Assembly (NCBI GenBank): GCA_025356765.1
Contig: JANXRO010000003.1
Location: 1 to 6,520, forward strand
Source of the DNA: Hyphomicrobiales bacterium
GTDB taxonomy: Bacteria > Pseudomonadota > Alphaproteobacteria > Rhizobiales > Aestuariivirgaceae
Length of the DNA stretch: 6,520 bases
Direction of reading: 5' to 3'
Translations under genes and position numbers: made by a program
The notes under the pieces: model-generated
Database searches by the model: none
The model's input: the letters and a program-made list of their open reading frames with translations, nothing else
What the model was told of the DNA's origin: nothing
Shown here: in pieces, positions 1 through 6,317 of the stretch
How the letters are laid out: every line of letters begins with the position of its first letter
Position numbering within the stretch: the stretch's first letter is position 1

Positions 1-770
1 AAGGCTTTGATGCCTGCAAGAAAACCAATGAAGAAGTCTGTCACGTTATAATAGAGAAAGAACATCATACCGGCGAAGGCCGCAAGCACAGCGCCCAAGA
101 TGAAGGTGATCGAAATTGTTCGATCCACATTGATTCCTAAAAGTGAGGCCATCTTGGTGTCTTGTTCACACGCGCGTTGGGCCCGGCCCAAAGACGTGCG
201 CTGAATGATCAACGTAAACGCTGTCATCAACACAAGCGTGGAAATGATGATAAGAATTTGCATGTTTGAAATGGTAACCACAAATTGCTGTGTGCCATTC
301 ACCCGAGTCATCAATTCAATCTTGCCAGTGACAATGGGTTGTATGGGCTTGGAGCGGCCTTCCTGGGCCACGCGCACAAATTCTTGCAAAACGATTGACA
401 TGCCGATGGCTGAAATCAGCGGCGCCAAACGAAATGACCCGCGCAACGGTCTGTAAGCCACACGTTCAATCGTCCAATTATAAACGGCCGCAATCAGCAT
501 GGCGATAACCACCACCAAGGCCAATGCGAGAATTATTGTAAAGGGCCCGGAGCCGCCGGTCACACCCAGCATCAGTAACACAATGAATGAAACTATGCTG
601 CCAACCATGAACACATCGCCATGGGCAAAATTGATCATTCCGATGATGCCATAAACCATCGTATAACCGATGGCGATCAATCCATATATTGAACCCAGTG
701 TTAGTCCGTTAATAAGTTGCTGAACAAAATATTGGTAGTTCCAATCAAACAGCTGACTCAAAATCCCCAA
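1..770 (-). CDS. livH: Branched-chain amino acid ABC transporter permease LivH (3' end cut off by window)
   Basis: Inner-membrane permease of the Liv/HAAT-type ABC importer, which with LivM, two ATPases and a periplasmic binding protein imports leucine, isoleucine, valine or related amino acids. The minus-strand frame is open for 256 codons to the window edge. The N-terminal stretch contains the family hallmark NGLTLGSIYGLIAIGYTMVY followed by GIIGMINFAHGD. Hydrophobic segments follow at about residues 16-37, 49-62 and 69-87, with the conserved ERVAYRPLRG after them. Near the edge lies the ATPase-contacting loop (RACEQDTKMASLLGIN) and then a long hydrophobic helix, ending in GFLAGIKA. About 40-80 C-terminal residues should lie outside the window. 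The start is taken as TTG at 770-768 because AGGGGG sits 6 bases upstream; another in-frame TTG is at 761. An ATG at 775-773 is out of frame and stops after five codons. The family call is very secure and the exact start is moderately so. It is divergent from the padR-pump operon. Confidence 0.93.
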   Translation of the reverse strand, partial: MGILSQLFDWNYQYFVQQLINGLTLGSIYGLIAIGYTMVYGIIGMINFAHGDVFMVGSIVSFIVLLMLGVTGGSGPFTIILALALVVVIAMLIAAVYNWTIERVAYRPLRGSFRLAPLISAIGMSIVLQEFVRVAQEGRSKPIQPIVTGKIELMTRVNGTQQFVVTISNMQILIIISTLVLMTAFTLIIQRTSLGRAQRACEQDTKMASLLGINVDRTISITFILGAVLAAFAGMMFFLYYNVTDFFIGFLAGIKA

Positions 771-776
771 CGCATA

Positions 777-782
777 CCCCCT
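777..782 (-). promoter_or_regulatory. Ribosome binding site deciding the livH TTG start
   Basis: Read on the minus strand, AGGGGG occupies 782-777, six bases before the TTG at 770. No in-frame ATG or GTG lies between the upstream in-frame stop (TAA at about 802-800) and the conserved LivH N-terminus. This makes the TTG at 770 the best start. The alternative TTG at 761 would have a spacing of 15 bases, which is too long. Confidence 0.55.
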
Positions 783-789
783 AAGACGA

Positions 790-837
790 CTTGTTTATCC
801 TCGTTCAACGCCGAGGCTGGCTTTTGATTTAAACAAG
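790..837. repeat. Nested inverted repeats just upstream of livH
   Basis: The outer arms are CTTGTTTA (790-797) and TAAACAAG (830-837), a perfect 8-bp inverted repeat. Inside are CCTCG (799-803) and CGAGG (812-816), a perfect 5-bp stem with an 8-base loop. The element ends 8 bases before the livH ribosome binding site. If transcribed it would fold into a two-stem structure in the livH leader. If the promoter proposed at 827-854 is right, the outer right arm overlaps the -10 box, and the outer repeat would act as a DNA operator instead. The pairing is seen directly; the function is not known. Confidence 0.45.
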
Positions 838-854
838 CAGATGGATGATGACAA
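827..854 (-). promoter_or_regulatory. Possible sigma-70-type promoter for livH
   Basis: On the minus strand TTGTCA (854-849, five of six matches to TTGACA) is followed after 16 bases by TTAAAT (832-827, four of six to TATAAT). Transcription would begin near 820 and give a leader of about 50 bases before the livH start. The -10 box overlaps one arm of the 8-bp inverted repeat at 830-837. The match is modest and alphaproteobacterial promoters are often degenerate. Confidence 0.35.
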
Positions 855-859
855 GTGTT

Positions 860-909
860 ACAATCAGTTATTTTGGCCGAAAAATTAGGCTTTTCGGCCC
901 AAAAATTGT
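860..909. repeat. Long imperfect inverted repeat (hairpin-forming) in the divergent intergenic region
   Basis: The core is GGCCGAAAA (875-883) against TTTTCGGCC (891-899), nine perfect pairs around a 7-base loop. After a one-base bulge (C900), TTTT (871-874) pairs with AAAA (901-904). After a further one-sided gap, ACAAT (860-864) pairs with ATTGT (905-909). This gives 18 pairs in 50 bases. No T-run follows the stem on either strand, and it lies between two divergent starts, so a normal terminator is unlikely. A regulator site, a small palindromic repeat element or part of an untranslated RNA are possible. Confidence 0.5.
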
Positions 910-941
910 GCAACGCAGCATATTGCTTGACAAATCGGCGG

Positions 942-970
942 TTGACCTATAGCGGTTTGGCATATATCAG
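942..970 (+). promoter_or_regulatory. Probable promoter of the padR-MFP-RND operon
   Basis: TTGACC (942-947, five of six to the -35 consensus) is spaced 17 bases from TATCAG (965-970, four of six to the -10). The predicted transcription start is near 977, about 20 bases before the padR ATG. A second -35-like TTGACA lies at 927-932, with TATAGC at 948-953 at a poorer 15-base spacing. The -10 box falls inside the palindrome at 958-984, which fits repression by steric block. Confidence 0.4.
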
Positions 971-984
971 CTTGTTATATACCA
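958..984. promoter_or_regulatory. 27-bp imperfect palindrome, probable PadR operator
   Basis: The left arm TGGCATATATCAG (958-970) and right arm TTGTTATATACCA (972-984) are complementary at 10 of 13 positions around a central C at 971. The best-conserved parts are the outer TGG/CCA and the inner ATATA/TATAT blocks. It ends 12 bases before the padR ATG and covers the predicted -10 box and transcription start. PadR-family dimers typically bind AT-rich inverted repeats in their own promoters, so autoregulation is the natural reading. The pairing is seen; the identity of the binding protein is inferred. Confidence 0.55.
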
Positions 985-996
985 TCGCGGAATAAA

Positions 997-1545
997 ATGA
1001 ACATACGCACACTTTGTCTGGGCATTCTGTCATTGCAAGAAGCTTCGGGCTATGAAATTAAAAAAGAAATTGAAGAAGGTGTCTTCAATCATTTCATCGA
1101 CGCCAGTTACGGCTCGATATACCCTGCCTTAACTCAATTGAATGCCGAAGGTCTACTTTCTGTGCGCTCGGAAGAGCAACTGGGCAGACCTGATAAAAAA
1201 GTTTATGCCATAACAGAAGAAGGCAAAACCGTTCTGGCAAAAGGCCTTAGCGTTGTTCCAGCCCGTGACAAATATAAATCCGAGTTCTTGTTTGTGATGC
1301 TTCTGCAACATTTGTTGAGCAAGCAAGACATTGGACGCGCCATGGGCAAACAACATGCCGATCTGATGGAAGATTTGGCGCGTATTGAAAATTGCAATGG
1401 CGAAAATTGCTCTGACGAAATGTCAAACTTGCCCGGCGCTGCTTTTGTTGCCGGTTATGGGCGAACTGTGTTGCGGGCAGCAGCAGATTATCTTGAACAA
1501 TGCCAACCGGAACTAAAAAAACAAACGTTTAAAGCTGCAGAATAA
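997..1545 (+). CDS. PadR-family transcriptional regulator, probable repressor of the efflux operon
   Basis: A 182-residue DNA-binding regulator expected to act as a dimer on its own operon. Residues 1-82 form the PadR winged helix: TLCLGILSLQEASGYEIKK (helix 1 region), a recognition region with YGSIYPALTQLNAEGLL (38-54), and a wing with GRPDKKVYAIT (63-73). Residues from about 93 to 170 are the helical C-terminal dimerisation region of the Vir_act_alpha_C type, starting KSEFLFVMLLQHLL. Cysteines are at 7, 133, 138 and 169; the C133-x4-C138 pair lies in the Cys-Asn-Gly-Glu-Asn-Cys stretch within the C-terminal half. The start ATG has only a weak GCGGAA 4-5 bases upstream. A strong palindrome (958-984) precedes the gene, and the MFP gene begins 14 bases after the stop, so it is first in the operon. 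Repressing the pump is inferred from family behaviour and position. The inducer cannot be read from sequence. Confidence 0.9.
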   Translation: MNIRTLCLGILSLQEASGYEIKKEIEEGVFNHFIDASYGSIYPALTQLNAEGLLSVRSEEQLGRPDKKVYAITEEGKTVLAKGLSVVPARDKYKSEFLFVMLLQHLLSKQDIGRAMGKQHADLMEDLARIENCNGENCSDEMSNLPGAAFVAGYGRTVLRAAADYLEQCQPELKKQTFKAAE

Positions 1546-1559
1546 ATTAGGGAACGGAA

Positions 1560-2711
1560 ATGAAAAAATCATTGATCATAAGTGCTTTGGCGTTGCAACT
1601 TTTGGGCGGAACAGCATTTGCTGCCGCTGATGCGCCAGCCCCTCCATCAATCTCGGTTATGGTTGCTGAAAAAAAGCCAATCGCGGAAGATTTGAATGTA
1701 ACGGGCAGCTTTGCTGCCGGCGAGTTGGTTTTGGTGTCACCTTTGATTGAAGGCTTGGCCGTTACTGAATTTTTGGCAGAAGAAGGCGATAAAGTCACCA
1801 AGGGCCAAGTGTTGGCAAAGCTTGATGGCGCGTCTCTCGATATTCAAATTGAACAGGCTCAGGCAAACTTAGCCGGAAACGATGCCAGCTTAGAGCAGGC
1901 CAAGAACTCCATCTCGCAAGCGCAGATCTCGCTCGACAAGGCAGACTCTGATTTGCAACGTACGAAAAAACTTCGCACCAGCGGTGTTGCCACGCAGCAA
2001 ACCTTTGACCAGGTGGAAGCAACCTTTGAATTGGCCAATGCGTCGTTGAATGGTGCCAAACTGGCATTGTCGACGAACAAGGCCAACCGTGCAGTTATTC
2101 AGGCGCAAATTGACGCCCTGCAACTCAGCAAAGCTCGTACTGAAATTAAAGCACCGGTGGATGGTTATATTTCAAAGCGCACAGTGCAAATTGGTGGCAT
2201 TGCATCGGGATCGAAATCCCCCATGTATGAAATTGTCGCCAATGGCTTTGTAAAGCTTTTGGCAGAAATTCCAGAATCAGATTTGCCGCGCATTAAGATT
2301 GGCCAGAAAGCCTCGATCACCGTGAATGGTTATGACAAGCCATTTGAAGGTGAAGTGAAACTGCTTTCCCCATCGGTGGATCAAGCCACCCGCATTGGCC
2401 TTGCCCATATTCGTTTGGGCGATGATGTGCGCATTCCGCTGGGCACATTTGGCCGGGCTAAAATTTCGCTGGCTGCGGCTGATGGCGTGGCCTTGCCGTT
2501 AACCGCCGTAACCTTTGGGGACAATGGCCCCACCGTGCAAATTGTAAAAGATGGCAAAGTGCAAGTGCGCAAAGTGATCACCGGACTTGTCGGCACCAAT
2601 GATATTGAAATTACTGATGGCGTTGTTGCTGGTGAAACATTTGTGGCCCGCGCCGGAAGTTTTGTGCGTGATGGCGATGCCGTAACCCCCGTTAAAATAT
2701 CCGCTCAATAA
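1560..2711 (+). CDS. Efflux RND transporter periplasmic adaptor (membrane fusion protein)
   Basis: A 383-residue HlyD/AcrA-type adaptor joining the RND pump encoded downstream to an outer-membrane channel. A Sec signal peptide spans residues 1-21, with a likely cut after Thr-Ala-Phe-Ala. There is no lipobox cysteine, so the mature protein is probably not lipid-anchored, unlike AcrA. The two halves of the lipoyl-like barrel-sandwich lie at about 57-90 (with EEGDKVTKGQVLAKLD) and 192-228 (with TEIKAPVDGYISKR). Between them is an alpha-helical hairpin (91-190). Its tip holds R134-x3-L138-x6-T145, close to the RxxxLxxxxxxS motif used by AcrA/MacA-type adaptors to contact TolC. A beta-barrel (about 229-302) and membrane-proximal domain (303-383) follow. 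AGGGA (1549-1553) is 6 bases before the ATG. It lies 14 bases after padR and 15 before the pump start, so translation is probably coupled. Length and domain order are normal for the family. Substrate is unknown. Confidence 0.93.
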   Translation: MKKSLIISALALQLLGGTAFAAADAPAPPSISVMVAEKKPIAEDLNVTGSFAAGELVLVSPLIEGLAVTEFLAEEGDKVTKGQVLAKLDGASLDIQIEQAQANLAGNDASLEQAKNSISQAQISLDKADSDLQRTKKLRTSGVATQQTFDQVEATFELANASLNGAKLALSTNKANRAVIQAQIDALQLSKARTEIKAPVDGYISKRTVQIGGIASGSKSPMYEIVANGFVKLLAEIPESDLPRIKIGQKASITVNGYDKPFEGEVKLLSPSVDQATRIGLAHIRLGDDVRIPLGTFGRAKISLAAADGVALPLTAVTFGDNGPTVQIVKDGKVQVRKVITGLVGTNDIEITDGVVAGETFVARAGSFVRDGDAVTPVKISAQ

Positions 2712-2715
2712 GAAC

Positions 2716-2721
2716 AGGTGA
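2716..2721 (+). promoter_or_regulatory. Ribosome binding site deciding the RND pump start
   Basis: AGGTGA (2716-2721) lies 5 bases before the ATG at 2727. The in-frame GTG at 2718 falls inside this site and has no good Shine-Dalgarno of its own, so the longer frame with three more residues is less likely. The ATG start also gives the N-terminus MNFNFSAWSIRNPIP, which agrees with the typical start of this RND subfamily. Confidence 0.65.
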
Positions 2722-2726
2722 ACCAG

Positions 2727-5700
2727 ATGAATTTTAATTTTTCGGCTTGGTCGATCAGAAATCCAATTCCGGCAATTCTGCTGTTCTTTGTATTGTTGGT
2801 TGTGGGCATTACCAGCTTTAACAAACTGCCGATTGAACAGTTTCCAAATATTGACGTGCCCATCATTGCGGTCACTGTGGCTCAATCAGGCTCAACGCCA
2901 TCAGAGCTGGAAACTCAAGTTACCAAAATCGTTGAAGATGCTGTGGCCGGTATTTCCGGCGTGAAGCATATTTCTTCAACATTGTCTGATGGTTCTTCGG
3001 TCACTGCAACTGAATTCCGGTTGGAAGTGCCAACCCAAAAGGCTCTGCAAGATGTGAAAGACGCAGTTGCCCGCATTCGTGGCAACTTGCCCGCTGGTGT
3101 AGATGAACCCATCATCCAAAGCGTTGACGTTGAAGGCCAAGCCATTCAAACCTATGCTGTTAAAGCACCGGGCATGACACTTGAACAACTTTCCTGGTAT
3201 GTTGATGATGTGGTCAAACGCCAAATGCAAAGCATCAACGGCGTTGGCCGTGTTGATCGCTATGGCGGCGTTGATCGTGAAATTCGCATCAATCTTGAAC
3301 CGCAAAAATTGCAGTCTTACGGCATTACCGCTGCTCAGGTGAACAGCCAACTGGCTGCAACAAATGCTGACTTTGGCGCTGGCAAAGGCGACATTGGCGG
3401 CTTTGAACAGGCCATACGCACGTTGGGTGGTGCAAAAACTTTAAATGATTTGAAAGACACCAAAATTGTTCTGGCTGGCGGCCGTTACGCTCGCTTGGGT
3501 GATTTGGGCAGCGTTGAAGATTCTTCAAGCGAACAAAAAAGCTTCGCGCGTTACAATGGCGAAAGCGTTGTCACATTCTCAATCTTCCGCGCCAAAGGTG
3601 CAAGCTCGACCGAAGTTGCCAAACGGGTGACTGATAAAATTGCGTCTCTCACAGCAGACTCGAAAGGGGCTGCAAGCTTCTCATTGGTTGATGACACGGT
3701 CTATTTCATCTATGGCAATTATAAAGCTGCGATGGAGGGCCTGATCGAAGGCGCGTTGCTTGCTGTTCTTGTTGTTCTGATTTTCTTGCGCAACATTCGC
3801 GCCACTTTAATATCAGCCGTGGCTCTGCCCTTGTCGGCTTTCCCAACGTTCTGGGTGATGAGCTTGCTTGGCTTTTCTCTCAACCTCGTTTCATTCTTGG
3901 CCATCACTCTGGCTACGGGTATTCTCGTGGATGACGCAATTGTTGAAATTGAAAATATCGCCAGACATATGCGCATGGGCAAAACGCCTTATCGCGCATC
4001 CATGGAAGCAGCAGACGAAATTGGCTTGGCGGTTATTGCCATCACCATGTCGATCATTTCAATCTTCGTGCCTGTATCGTTTATGAGCGGGATCGCCGGA
4101 CAATATTTTAAACAGTTCGGCATGACAGTTGCGGTTGCTGTGTTCTTCTCATTGATTGTGGCGCGGTTGATCACACCAATGATGGCTGCTTATTTGATGA
4201 AGCCAATTCCACACGAAGAACATAAACCAGGTTTGCTCATGCGAACCTATGTGAACCTGTTGCATATGCTAAATCTTGAGGCAACAACTCTGAGCACCAA
4301 ATGGCTTTGGATTGTCGCACTGGTATCGCCGTTGCCCGGAATTGCACTCACATTTTTGCGCGGAAATAATTTCGTAGCGGTGTTGCATGGCACGGGCATT
4401 ACATTTGCATTTTCAATGCTGGAATTTTTCGTGCTTTCTGTCGCATACCTTGGGATGATAGGCGGGGTCACCCTCTTGATCACTCTGGTAACACGCAGCA
4501 TTTATCGTCTCGTAAAACAGCGGGTTATTGGAGGTTCAACTTCAGTGACCAGCGGTGGTTCAAATCTGATGAGCTATGCAACAGTTGCCACAAGTTTTGG
4601 CGTTTTGTTGGTGGCGATGCAACTGTTCCCACTGCTTCCATCGGGCTTTATTCCGAAGGATGATAACTCCCGCTTTGTATTGTCGGTTGAATTACCGCCG
4701 GGCACAAAGCTGGAAGATACCAAGGCCACAACCGATGGTATGGCCAAAATCATCCGCCAAAATCCAGAAGTGACACAAGTGTTCGTGTTGGGTGGCGCTT
4801 CACCCACAGGAACGGCTGAACCACGCCGCGCTTCAATCTATGTGAATTTGCGCCACCGTGATGTGGGCATTTTGCCTAACATGTGGAACCCGTTGGCCTC
4901 GCGGTTGCATTTGCCACAAGTCGCTTGGGATGGGCGTGTAAAATCGCAATCAGCCATTGAAGATGAAGTTTTGCCAAAACTTTCAAACCTGCCTGATGTG
5001 CAATGGGCAAAGATCAACCCACGCGGTGCGCGTGAAGTTGAATTCAATATGCTCTCGACTGATCCTGTTGCCCTTCGTAAGGCCGCGGGTGATTTGGAAG
5101 CTGCATTGCGCAAAAATCCAAAACTGCGTGCCCCCATGTCACAAGGTGCATTAACGCGCCCTGAATTGCAGATCACACCAAAAACCGCAGAAGCCGCGCA
5201 ATTGGGTGTGACAGCCCAAGCAATTTCGCAAGCTGTTCGTGTTGCAACGATTGGCGACTTTGGCCCACTTTTGGCCAAGTTCAGCGATGGTGACAGGCAA
5301 ATTCCAATTCGCGTCCAAATTCCAGAATCGGCGCGAACATCGTTCTCCGAAATTGCCAATTTAAAATTGCCAACATCAAGCGGTGTTACGGTGCCTTTGT
5401 CGTCGGTGGCAGATGTAAGATTGGCTGAAGGCCCAAGCACTGTGAAGCGCTTTGATCGCCAACGCCAAGCCACCATTGGCGCAGATTTGCCCCCCGGCGT
5501 TGAGTTGGGTGAAGGTTCTAAAATTATTGAAGATACGGCCGCCGGCATCAGCTTTCCAAAAAATGTCACCATTCAAAAAGGCGGTGACGCGGAAGTTCAA
5601 GGCGAAGTGCAAACAGGCTTTGTCAATGCCGCAAGCATTGGTGTTATCTTGATGCTCTGCGTGTTGGTGCTGCTGCTTGGCAACGTGTTCATGCCCTTTG

Positions 5701-6311
5701 CCATTCTGCTGTCTCTGCCATTGTCTTTGGGTGGCGTGGTGATGGCCTTGTTGATAACCCACCAGGCGTTTTCGATGCCAGTGATCATCGGCATGCTTAT
5801 GTTGATGGGCATCGTGGCCAAAAACGCTATCATGTTGATTGATTTTGCGGTTGAACGCAAAAAGCACGGCATGGAGCGTGTTGAAGCGGTAATTGATGCT
5901 GGCCTCAAACGCGCCCGCCCAATTGTAATGACAACCATCGCCATGGGTGCAGGCATGTTCCCAACGGCCTTGGGCATTGGCGAAGGCGGTTCATTCCGCG
6001 CACCGATGGCCACTGCCGTGATTGGCGGGTTGATTGTTTCAACCTTCCTCAGCTTGATCTTCGTTCCATCATATTATGTGGTGATGGACGACGTGGCACG
6101 GTTGTTCAGCTGGATTTTCCGTCGCTTTGTGGGCGCCAGAGACGAGCCCAAAGTGTTGGATGCCGACGTGGCCGCCGTTGATGCCAAGGTTGAACATGTT
6201 GGCACAGAGGTTGATGGACTGGCCGCTAAGCTTGATGCAATTGAAGAGCGCGTTGCAGCACTGGCCAAACCATCTGCAACAATCAAACAGTTTAAGCCGG
6301 CCGCTGAATAG
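2727..6311 (+). CDS. RND (HAE-1/AcrB-type) multidrug efflux pump with extra membrane hairpin and C-terminal coiled coil
   Basis: Trimeric inner-membrane proton/drug antiporter of the ACR_tran family, 1194 residues from the ATG (AcrB has about 1050). TM1 is at about 15-31, the first porter region at about 32-333, TM2-TM6 at 336-491, the second porter region from about 640 to 965, and TM8-TM12 from 968 to 1120. The proton-relay residues match AcrB: D402 and D403 in GILVDDAIVEIENI (TM4), K1032 in GIVAKNAIMLIDFA (TM10), and R1062 and T1069 at the start of TM11. Three additions explain the length. Hydrophobic segments at 525-545 and 556-592 precede the canonical TM7 (616-638, ending PLLPSGFIP). 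A loop at about 713-739 is longer than I expect in PC1. The tail after residue 1120 carries an amphipathic patch and a five-heptad coiled coil (1144-1179). The frame is intact throughout. It is last in the padR-MFP-RND operon and needs a TolC-type channel encoded elsewhere. The drug range cannot be predicted. Confidence 0.95.
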   Translation: MNFNFSAWSIRNPIPAILLFFVLLVVGITSFNKLPIEQFPNIDVPIIAVTVAQSGSTPSELETQVTKIVEDAVAGISGVKHISSTLSDGSSVTATEFRLEVPTQKALQDVKDAVARIRGNLPAGVDEPIIQSVDVEGQAIQTYAVKAPGMTLEQLSWYVDDVVKRQMQSINGVGRVDRYGGVDREIRINLEPQKLQSYGITAAQVNSQLAATNADFGAGKGDIGGFEQAIRTLGGAKTLNDLKDTKIVLAGGRYARLGDLGSVEDSSSEQKSFARYNGESVVTFSIFRAKGASSTEVAKRVTDKIASLTADSKGAASFSLVDDTVYFIYGNYKAAMEGLIEGALLAVLVVLIFLRNIRATLISAVALPLSAFPTFWVMSLLGFSLNLVSFLAITLATGILVDDAIVEIENIARHMRMGKTPYRASMEAADEIGLAVIAITMSIISIFVPVSFMSGIAGQYFKQFGMTVAVAVFFSLIVARLITPMMAAYLMKPIPHEEHKPGLLMRTYVNLLHMLNLEATTLSTKWLWIVALVSPLPGIALTFLRGNNFVAVLHGTGITFAFSMLEFFVLSVAYLGMIGGVTLLITLVTRSIYRLVKQRVIGGSTSVTSGGSNLMSYATVATSFGVLLVAMQLFPLLPSGFIPKDDNSRFVLSVELPPGTKLEDTKATTDGMAKIIRQNPEVTQVFVLGGASPTGTAEPRRASIYVNLRHRDVGILPNMWNPLASRLHLPQVAWDGRVKSQSAIEDEVLPKLSNLPDVQWAKINPRGAREVEFNMLSTDPVALRKAAGDLEAALRKNPKLRAPMSQGALTRPELQITPKTAEAAQLGVTAQAISQAVRVATIGDFGPLLAKFSDGDRQIPIRVQIPESARTSFSEIANLKLPTSSGVTVPLSSVADVRLAEGPSTVKRFDRQRQATIGADLPPGVELGEGSKIIEDTAAGISFPKNVTIQKGGDAEVQGEVQTGFVNAASIGVILMLCVLVLLLGNVFMPFAILLSLPLSLGGVVMALLITHQAFSMPVIIGMLMLMGIVAKNAIMLIDFAVERKKHGMERVEAVIDAGLKRARPIVMTTIAMGAGMFPTALGIGEGGSFRAPMATAVIGGLIVSTFLSLIFVPSYYVVMDDVARLFSWIFRRFVGARDEPKVLDADVAAVDAKVEHVGTEVDGLAAKLDAIEERVAALAKPSATIKQFKPAAE

Positions 6312-6317
6312 CCAAGC

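Noticed and set aside
205..456. Plus-strand 83-residue open frame
   Set aside because: It lies wholly within livH on the opposite strand. The translation resembles no family I recognise and has no ribosome binding site, while the minus-strand frame is clearly LivH.
871..904. Rho-independent terminator in the livH-padR spacer
   Set aside because: The hairpin has no T-run after it on either strand, and the flanking genes diverge from it, so no transcript is expected to end here. It is kept as an inverted repeat only.
2718..2726. GTG at 2718 as the start of the pump
   Set aside because: It overlaps the AGGTGA ribosome binding site of the ATG at 2727 and has no good site of its own; the ATG gives the family-typical N-terminus.
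2499..2885. Minus-strand frame spanning the adaptor-pump junction
   Set aside because: It is antisense to two securely identified genes and has no recognisable product.
4278..4574. Frameshift or inserted mobile DNA as the source of the extra pump segment
   Set aside because: The reading frame is continuous, base and codon use look like the flanks, and there are no terminal repeats or target duplications. The hydrophobic and charge pattern fits a real membrane hairpin.
4838..5572. Minus-strand 244-residue open frame antisense to the pump
   Set aside because: Long, but exactly opposite a highly conserved RND porter coding region. The translation is Ser/Arg-rich with no recognisable domain, as expected of an antisense shadow.
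5376..5867. Minus-strand 163-residue His/Gln-rich open frame
   Set aside because: The His/Gln richness is the complement of the pump's hydrophobic codons (many ttg, atg and gtg). There is no plausible start context, so it is a shadow.
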